From the NCBI GenBank assembly GCA_023247075.1, contig JAHFHD010000008.1, positions 1-34,179 on the forward strand: a stretch of 34,179 nucleotides of DNA, in the 5' to 3' direction. This document shows, piece by piece, positions 9,305 through 17,000 of the stretch. The stretch comes from Candidatus Omnitrophota bacterium (lineage in GTDB: Bacteria; Omnitrophota; Omnitrophia; Omnitrophales; Danuiimicrobiaceae). The notes under the pieces are model-generated. The model made no database searches. It saw only the letters and a program-made list of their open reading frames with translations, and was not told the DNA's origin. Both the position numbers and the translations under genes were made by a program. How positions within the stretch are numbered: the stretch's first letter is position 1; every line of letters starts with the position of its first letter.

Positions 9305-9387
9305 CCCAAGTGTTCGTTGAGTATCAATGCATTACTTTTCTACCCTTAAATTCATGCGGTGCTTGCCTGTAAAACGTACCAGTGCTG

Positions 9388-9454
9388 TGTCATCCCCGAA
9401 ATCTTTTGTCGGGGATCCAAAATGGATTCCCGCTAAAGGCATGCGGGAATGACA
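9388..9454. repeat. Palindromic intergenic repeat TGTCATCCCCGA...GCGGGAATGACA
   Basis: Outer tgtcat/atgaca; inner atccccgaaatcttttgtcggggat and attcccgctaaaggcatgcgggaat hairpins. Confidence 0.75.
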
Positions 9455-9525
9455 CGAAAGAGGAAAATATTTGAGTTGCTCAAAAAAACAGACATAAATT
9501 AAAACCATAAACAAGGAGAATTTGT

Positions 9526-9744
9526 ATGGCGGATGAAAAAGCCAAAGAAGTTAAGGCAGAAGTAAAGGAAGCTCCCAAAACTGAACAAGATGGTCAAAAA
9601 AGTAAGAATAAAAAAGTAAGCCGCATGACGTTTTCAGAAGTCGAACAAGGACTTAAGAAAGCAATGCAGGAGATGGGTGGCCATCAATCTAATTTTGCCC
9701 GGCATCTCTTGGCACGCAAAAAAGCATTTTCCAATTCCAAATAA
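9526..9744 (+). CDS. Hypothetical small Lys/Glu-rich protein
   Basis: 72-codon ORF with strong SD (AAGGAG at about 9513) before ATG; charged N-terminal half. Confidence 0.55.
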   Translation: MADEKAKEVKAEVKEAPKTEQDGQKSKNKKVSRMTFSEVEQGLKKAMQEMGGHQSNFARHLLARKKAFSNSK

Positions 9745-9787
9745 TTAGGGAACAGGCAGACCTGTTTCCTACCAATCTCGCCGCTTC

Positions 9788-10942
9788 ATGATTGCACATT
9801 TAGACCTGGACTGCTTTTTCGTTTCCTGCGAGCGGATTAAAAATCCATTTCTCATTGGCAAGCCTGTCATCGTTGGCGGTAATCCAAAAGGCCGTGGCGT
9901 TGTGTCCGCTGCTTCATATGAAGCCCGCCGCTACGGTATTCGTTCAGCAATGCCTGCTGCCCGCGCAAGAGCTTTGTGTCCACACGCGATTTTTCTGAAG
10001 CCGGATTTTACCTGCTACTCTGAACATTCAAGCAAAGTGGAAAAATACCTGAAGAAAATGGCGCCTGTTCTTGAGCGCGCTTCAATTGATGAATTCTACC
10101 TTGATCTTTCAGGCTGCGAAAAAATTTATCGGGACTGGACTTTATTTGGTTTACTCGTGAAAGATCATCTTAAAAATGAACTAAAACTTCCTGCCACGAT
10201 TGCAATTTCATCGAGCAAACTTGTCTCGAAAATTGCGGCAGGTGAAGCCAAGCCGGATGGATGCCGCTATGTGCGTGTGGGTGAAGAAGCAGCATTTCTT
10301 GCGCCTTTGCCAATTCGAGCAATGCCCGGAATTGGAAAAGTGACGGAACAAGCACTCAAGAAAATGGGAATTCATACTCTGGGAGAAGTGGCGAGTAGTT
10401 CAAGAGAGTTTCTTGAAAGTTCGCTTGGTGTTTGGGGGCGGTCATTTAAGCACCTCGCAATGGGCATTGACCCAAGTCCAGTGGTGATGGCTGAGAAACC
10501 AAAAAGTATTAGCCGCGAGACAACCTTTGAGCGAGATGAGGGAGAGATTAATTATTTACTGACCTTGCTTTCGTCATTTGCAGAAGAGTGTTGCGCTGAG
10601 CTCAGGCATTACGCGTTTAAAGCAAAGACAGTGACAGTTAAATTCAGGACACCTGATTTCAAAACCTTTGAGCGCTCCAAAACCATTTCCCCAACATCAG
10701 ATGAATCAGAAGTGTATGAAGTTTTGACGCAAATTCTCAAGCGAAATCTAACGCCCGGCATGAAACTGCGGCTCATTGGCATGGGCGTTTCCCAATTAAT
10801 CGAAGCTGAAGACACACGGGAACTTTTTGTTGATGAAGAACGTTTGCGTAAAGAGCAGGTTGCAAAACGCATCGATCAAATCCGCAGCCGCTTTGGCTTT
10901 GAAGCGATTCACTTCGGCAGCTCCCTCCCGCCTGAATCATAG
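9788..10942 (+). CDS. dinB: DNA polymerase IV (Y-family)
   Basis: MIAHLDLDCFFVSCERIKNP, SYEARRYGIRSAMPAARARALCP, ASIDEFYLDLSG, SSSKLVSKIAAGEAKPDG, ISRETTFERD. Confidence 0.95.
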   Translation: MIAHLDLDCFFVSCERIKNPFLIGKPVIVGGNPKGRGVVSAASYEARRYGIRSAMPAARARALCPHAIFLKPDFTCYSEHSSKVEKYLKKMAPVLERASIDEFYLDLSGCEKIYRDWTLFGLLVKDHLKNELKLPATIAISSSKLVSKIAAGEAKPDGCRYVRVGEEAAFLAPLPIRAMPGIGKVTEQALKKMGIHTLGEVASSSREFLESSLGVWGRSFKHLAMGIDPSPVVMAEKPKSISRETTFERDEGEINYLLTLLSSFAEECCAELRHYAFKAKTVTVKFRTPDFKTFERSKTISPTSDESEVYEVLTQILKRNLTPGMKLRLIGMGVSQLIEAEDTRELFVDEERLRKEQVAKRIDQIRSRFGFEAIHFGSSLPPES

Positions 10943-11093
10943 AGTTTTGTAAAGATCAATGGTTTTCGACCAAGGTAAAAATCCTCTCTTAATTGATTTA
11001 TTAAATTAATAAATTAAGTGCCCTCAGCTTGTAGCTTCACATTTTGAGAGGGTATGGTTTTGTGTAACGAATCAAGCAGGTTCGTTAAAGGGG

Positions 11094-14000
11094 GTGCAGT
11101 CGAGAGTGGTGTATCGAAAGTTCACTTCACTTTTTGTTCTCCTTTCTTTTTTCATTACCCAAATTACGCCACAAAGCTCACTTCTTTTTGCTCAAACTCC
11201 GATAACTATTGACCCAGCCGCCGGAAATCAGCAGCCTGAAACATCTGTTCAAGCTCAGCAAGCAGTAAGCCCAAGCGGGCCAGTTAATAGTAATACCACT
11301 CAAGATTTTCTTCTTGATACAGGGGGAATTTCACCTCCTACGCCTGAATCTCAAAGCACGAATACATTTCAAAATATTAAGACCAACACAAAAAGTCTTG
11401 CTAATGATACTGAAAATGCTACGCCAATCCGGGCAATTACAATTTCCAATGTAAATACTTTTGATGGAGCTTTCAATTATTCCTTTGATATTGATACTTC
11501 AAAAAATGCAGGAAGCGGTGCGCTCATTCGTAGCGATGGTGTTACGACTCCAGGGATGGACTACAAATTTGTAGAGTACACAGATACACAGTGGAGCGGA
11601 TGGTCAATCTTGAGGATTTTGACACCAAAGTATTCTTACACACCGGGAACAGCACGGGAAAATATTGATCCCACATATTTATTTCTTGTTAATCAAGACC
11701 GATCAGAGTTTACATTTTTAGGGACTTACAGAAATTCAGCTTCCACCACGGCAATACTTGAGGATGGAATGGACTTATCTCAAGATGCTTGGAAATTGAT
11801 GCCCAAATTTTTTCATGATCCATTGTCCTTGAGCGCCGAAGAGTTTCAAAAACTAACGAATGGATTTAAGACGACAAGAAATATTTATGAATCAGATAGT
11901 CCAATTTTTGGCGATAGCTTTACACCGATTTATCTCTCGACCATTCTGAAAGAATTAGCAAAACATCCAAATTATAATTTAGATTCAAATTTATCGGTTC
12001 GAATGTTTAGCGGACTCTCCCAATCTTTCACATTAAGCATGAGAGCGGACCAAGTGGAGCCAATAATTGAGCTGATGGCTGAAGTTTGGAGTACACTTTC
12101 TTTGTCGACGAAAAAGTTATTACTTACATTGCCGGGGAGCAATTTGAATAGTAAAAGTTGCAACCAGCTTGGAAAGTTGTTCATCAGTTACTTAGATAGC
12201 TACGCTCAAAGCTCTACGAGCCAAAGAGCTATTTTTGAGGAAACATCTTCTCTTTTGTCTTTGGCACAGCGAGTCGTTACAAATTTAAATGTCGACACTC
12301 ATCTGAAATCGCAAATCGTTGAGCGGATTCTTGAAATTTCTGCGGCGGTGCAGCCATTTCAAGCTCAGTTTGGAAACTCCAGTCATTTTAACATTATCAA
12401 TTTTATGGATGTGTTGCAAAAAAGTGGCGGGCTTGCGATCGATTTGAGTCTTTATGAAGCCCAGATGACGCTTATTTTGAGTAGAGTTTTGTCATCGCTT
12501 GCGCAAAAATCTGACTTCAATTTTTTTGATTTAGATGTTGTCAATAAGACATTCAACCACATGCTCCAATATGTGGAGCCATCTTTAGCGGGGTCATTGT
12601 TGAATCTTTTTATTGGAAACCAGCTTGCCAAATATCAAGGAAAGGCGGATCAGCTTAGATTGTTGATGAATGCGCTGAACTGGCCTATCTCGAATGTACA
12701 TCGAAACAGCATTAAGCAAATTGTTCTAGCTAAATTGAACGAAGGGTTTTCAAATTTTTCGTTGTCTGATTTGTCCACCATTGTTTCTTCTCAATCACCC
12801 AATGCGTACCAATTTTCGAATTACCAATTGGAATCAAAATTTTTCAACAATCTCATTAACGAATATTATTCGCGGATTCAGAATTTAGCACTTGATTCCA
12901 GTTCACGATCTCTTTTGGCCGAAATCATTGAGTTCGCAAAAAAAAGCCAAAATTTTGATCTGTTATCTCAGGAATTTTTAAGTCATTTGAAAGATTTCAA
13001 CCCAAAGTTTAATAATGAATCTGCCGAAGACTATGGAATTCGACTCCATAAAGTAGAGGAGCTTTGGACGCAGTTGGGGGTATTTTTAGTTGATTTGGGT
13101 GGTGGGATGAGACAGGGAGTTTATCGGATGGGAAATGGAAAAGCAGACTATGTTGATTTTGTCACGGGTGCTCTTAAAAATAGAGCTGGATGGATTCATG
13201 TAGTGGAATTAACAAGTGATAATGATCAGGGTAACGCGCGACCTATGTATGTCAAGTTAGGATGGAAATCCACGAATCCAATTGAAATAGTGGTTGGAAC
13301 TCTTATTCACGAATCAGGTCATGCAATGTTTGAAAGCGATGAATACCAAGATGGTGACATTGATCCGACCCGCGCTTTCTTTTTCAATGAAAACAGTCAG
13401 TGGAATAATCAGAATTTTGTTTCAGATTATGCAGGAAGTAACAATTTTGAATTTGTTGCAGAAACATATGAAGCTTGGGTTGTCGACAGTCGCTTATGGC
13501 TTGGAAAAGCGATTCAAAACTACCAAGAGGGGCATCCTTCCATGCTCAATATGTTCTTATTTTTGACTTCAAGGACGATGGGAGATGAATTGGCAGAGAC
13601 ATTTTTGTTCCCAATTTATAAATTAGACAAACAGACTGGACTTCTGGACGCAAAGTATTTTGTGGGTGTCTGGGAAATGGGGAGTAGGAAGCAGGGAATT
13701 TTTAAGTTTATTGTGGATGACAAATTATACTCTTTGACTTATACAAATTACCAAATTTCCAATTTGAATATAAGCGAAGCAGGAATTATACCGTTTACTA
13801 TATTTGATCACAATCAAAACGGTGTGTACAGCGCCACCGAAGCATTCGATGTACTCAGAGAGCGGATTGGTAATCATAATGACACCTATGTTACTTCGCT
13901 CAGAAACTTTTTTGAAAGTCATTTGAACCCTGAAGAAGTGAATCGCTTGAATCAATTGCTTAGCGATCCCGCTCTATTGAATCAGCACCATAATCAGCCA

Positions 14001-17000
14001 ACAATAACCGAAACCACTCATCAAATTTTTCTCGGGCGCCACACTCTAAAAATAGAAAGAGTCACAGATCAAACAGGTGGTATCAAAACCTTTGCCCGGA
14101 TTTACCAAACTGGAAACAGTCAGTCTTTTAAGGAGTGTGAAATTACATCTTATCCATTCGAACAGACCATTGAAACAGGAGGGATTTCTTACAAAGTGAA
14201 AATGGCAGACCAAAACTCAATCTCAATCACTCAAACCTTAAAAGAACTGGCTTTTGGTGCTGGCTCATTAACCGGTGCTGGCAATCTAAAGATTGAGAAA
14301 GTAACGAATGAAACAGGAACTCATACTTTTGCAAAACTATTTCTTCCAAACAGCACGGAAGCTTTAAAGGTATTTGAAATCAAGAATGATTTTGTGATTG
14401 ATGAAACAAATCCGAATGCGATGGTCATTAAAGCAACTTTGAGCGAACTGGACCAAACAGGAGCTAACAAAACGCTTACATTGTCAGTCTTTTCAAAATC
14501 TAACCCCAATGCAGACGCAGATCGATATGTCATTGGTGAACAGATTGCTTCTGACTTCTTAGGAAAAACAATTACCAAAGGAACAACCTGGCATGTTTCT
14601 GGCAGCGGAAGTACTTACAAGCTTGAACAAAGCAGTGCTTCTCTAAATGAATGGGGTGAAATATGGTCAGCGGAAAGCCCTGCCTACCAGACAGAGTCGT
14701 TTTTCTATGATCAAACAGGAAAAATGGTTATGAGTTTTGTTGATTTATTTGCAGGACGTAGAACACTTCCATCCCCACTTTCTGATTGTGATCTCAGCAT
14801 CATATTTGACTATTCCCAAGGTGGAAGCAACATGGTCACCCTCTATTCACGTACTAATGGTCATGAATTATTAAATGAAGTTTTTCAGACACTTAACGTG
14901 ATTCGTGACAACACAGGCTTTATCACAGGACTTAAAGGAAACACTATTGATGGAAAGACAGTTGAAATCACCCTTTCAAGAGATCAGGTTAAGTTTACGG
15001 TTGTACAAATTCTTAACGAAACCATCTTAAGCAATGGAACTTTAAAGATTGAGAAAGAATCAAATGAATCAGGGACTTCTATCACCTATGCCCGCTATTA
15101 TGAATCTGGAAGCGCACATTCATCCAAACAATTTCAACTGGATCGTACGAATCTCAATACAACAATTATCAATGCCTCTTTTGAAGACATCAAGCTCATC
15201 CGTCAAGCTTGGAACACGCTTTACACTCAAAGTGAAGTACTCACCCTTGAACAAAAGTTGATTGACGCAAAGTTAAACCTTCTTAAATCAAATCTCAAAC
15301 TTGACTTCGACGGCAACGGCAAACAAGACGCACTTTCAGATGGAATTCTTCTCCTCAGGTATTTGGCCGGCTTTAAAGGGAATGATTTAATCAATAATGC
15401 AGTTGACCCAAGCGTTCCAAACCTAACGGCTCAAATGGTGGAATCACGAATCGCACAAGCCATCACCTCAAATCTTCTTGACGTCTACACCACAGGCTCA
15501 AGTGACTTTGTAGATGGAGAATTCATCATCCGTTCTCTTTCTGGATTTACAGGCAATAGCTTAACGAATGGAATCTTAATTGCACCAAATCGCGTCATTG
15601 ACAAATATGGCAGTGTTTTTAGAGCCATGGATCAAAATCAAGATGGTGTTACGACAAGCAGTGAAGCATTCCAAGCTTTTCTTGAATTTCAAAACTCAAT
15701 TGGTGCATCACAAGGTCAAGCAGATTTTAACAGCCAATTTGATTTTAATCAGGACGGAGTCATCAATCTTTCAGATCGTGATTTATTTACGAATACAGTT
15801 CTTCCAGTGCTTTTGAATCCAGAAACTTTCTATGAAATTGGTTGGAGAAATTTGTTCCAAACAAAATTAGGTAGAGCCCCCAAAGGTGGAAAGGAAGAAT
15901 TGATTCAGAATTCTGACGGCACAGCTACTCTAAAGCAATACCGTTCAGATGGTAGTTTGCAAATCGAGGTCGTTTATGAGAACGCGACTTTAAAGAAGAT
16001 TTATCAAAAAGTGATTCATCATCTCGATGGCAGCAAAACGGAAGATGGCTACTATTATTACCCAGGAGCAGATGCGTATGAAAAAATTTTTTACGATCAA
16101 ATGGACAATATTATTGATGATTATGTGTTTGATTTGAGCACTTCCCAAAAAACTTTGGAGTACATCATGCGATTTTACCCCAATTCAAATATCAGGGAAA
16201 TTATTTACAATCTCGGCGGTGAAAATGGGTACCTCAAGGAAACTTATTCAATCAATGGCAACTATGAAGGAGCTTATTCCATCCCTCCTCCCCCAGAGGC
16301 GAATCCAAATTATGCATTTCCGCCGGATCTGGATGCGGTATTTGATAGCGAGATGCAACCATTCTTTAATTTATTGAAACAGAAAAATACAACTTGGGAA
16401 GAGGTGTACAACAGTTTTGTTTCATCGCACACATTTGAAACGGAAGCAGAGACACGAATTAAGAGTATTTATCAGACTCTTCAAAACCGTGAGCCAAGTG
16501 AAATGGAATTAGAGAAGGCACTTGATTTTCTGAGAGCAGAAAGAACGAAGTTTTCAGACATTAAAATAACAGAAGTAACGCGTGAAATTTCTCTTGGAGT
16601 GCACACCCTAAAAATAGAAAAAATCACAGATCAAACAAGCAATGTTAAAACCTTTGTCCGGATTTACCAAACTCAAAACAGCCAGTCCTTTAAGGAGTGT
16701 GAAATTACGTCTTACCCATTCGAACAAACGATTGAGATGGGAGGAATTTCTTACAAAGTGAAAATGGCAGACCAAAACTCAATCTCAATCACTCAAACCT
16801 TAAAAGAACTGGCTTTTGGTGCTGGCTCATTAACCGGTGCTGGCAATCTAAAGATTGAGAAAGTAACGAATGAAACAGGAACTCATACTTTTGCAAAACT
16901 ATTTCTTCCAAACAGCACGGAAGCTTTAAAGGTATTTGAAATCAAGAATGATTTTGTGATTGATGAAACAAATCCGAATGCGATGGTCATTAAAGCAACT

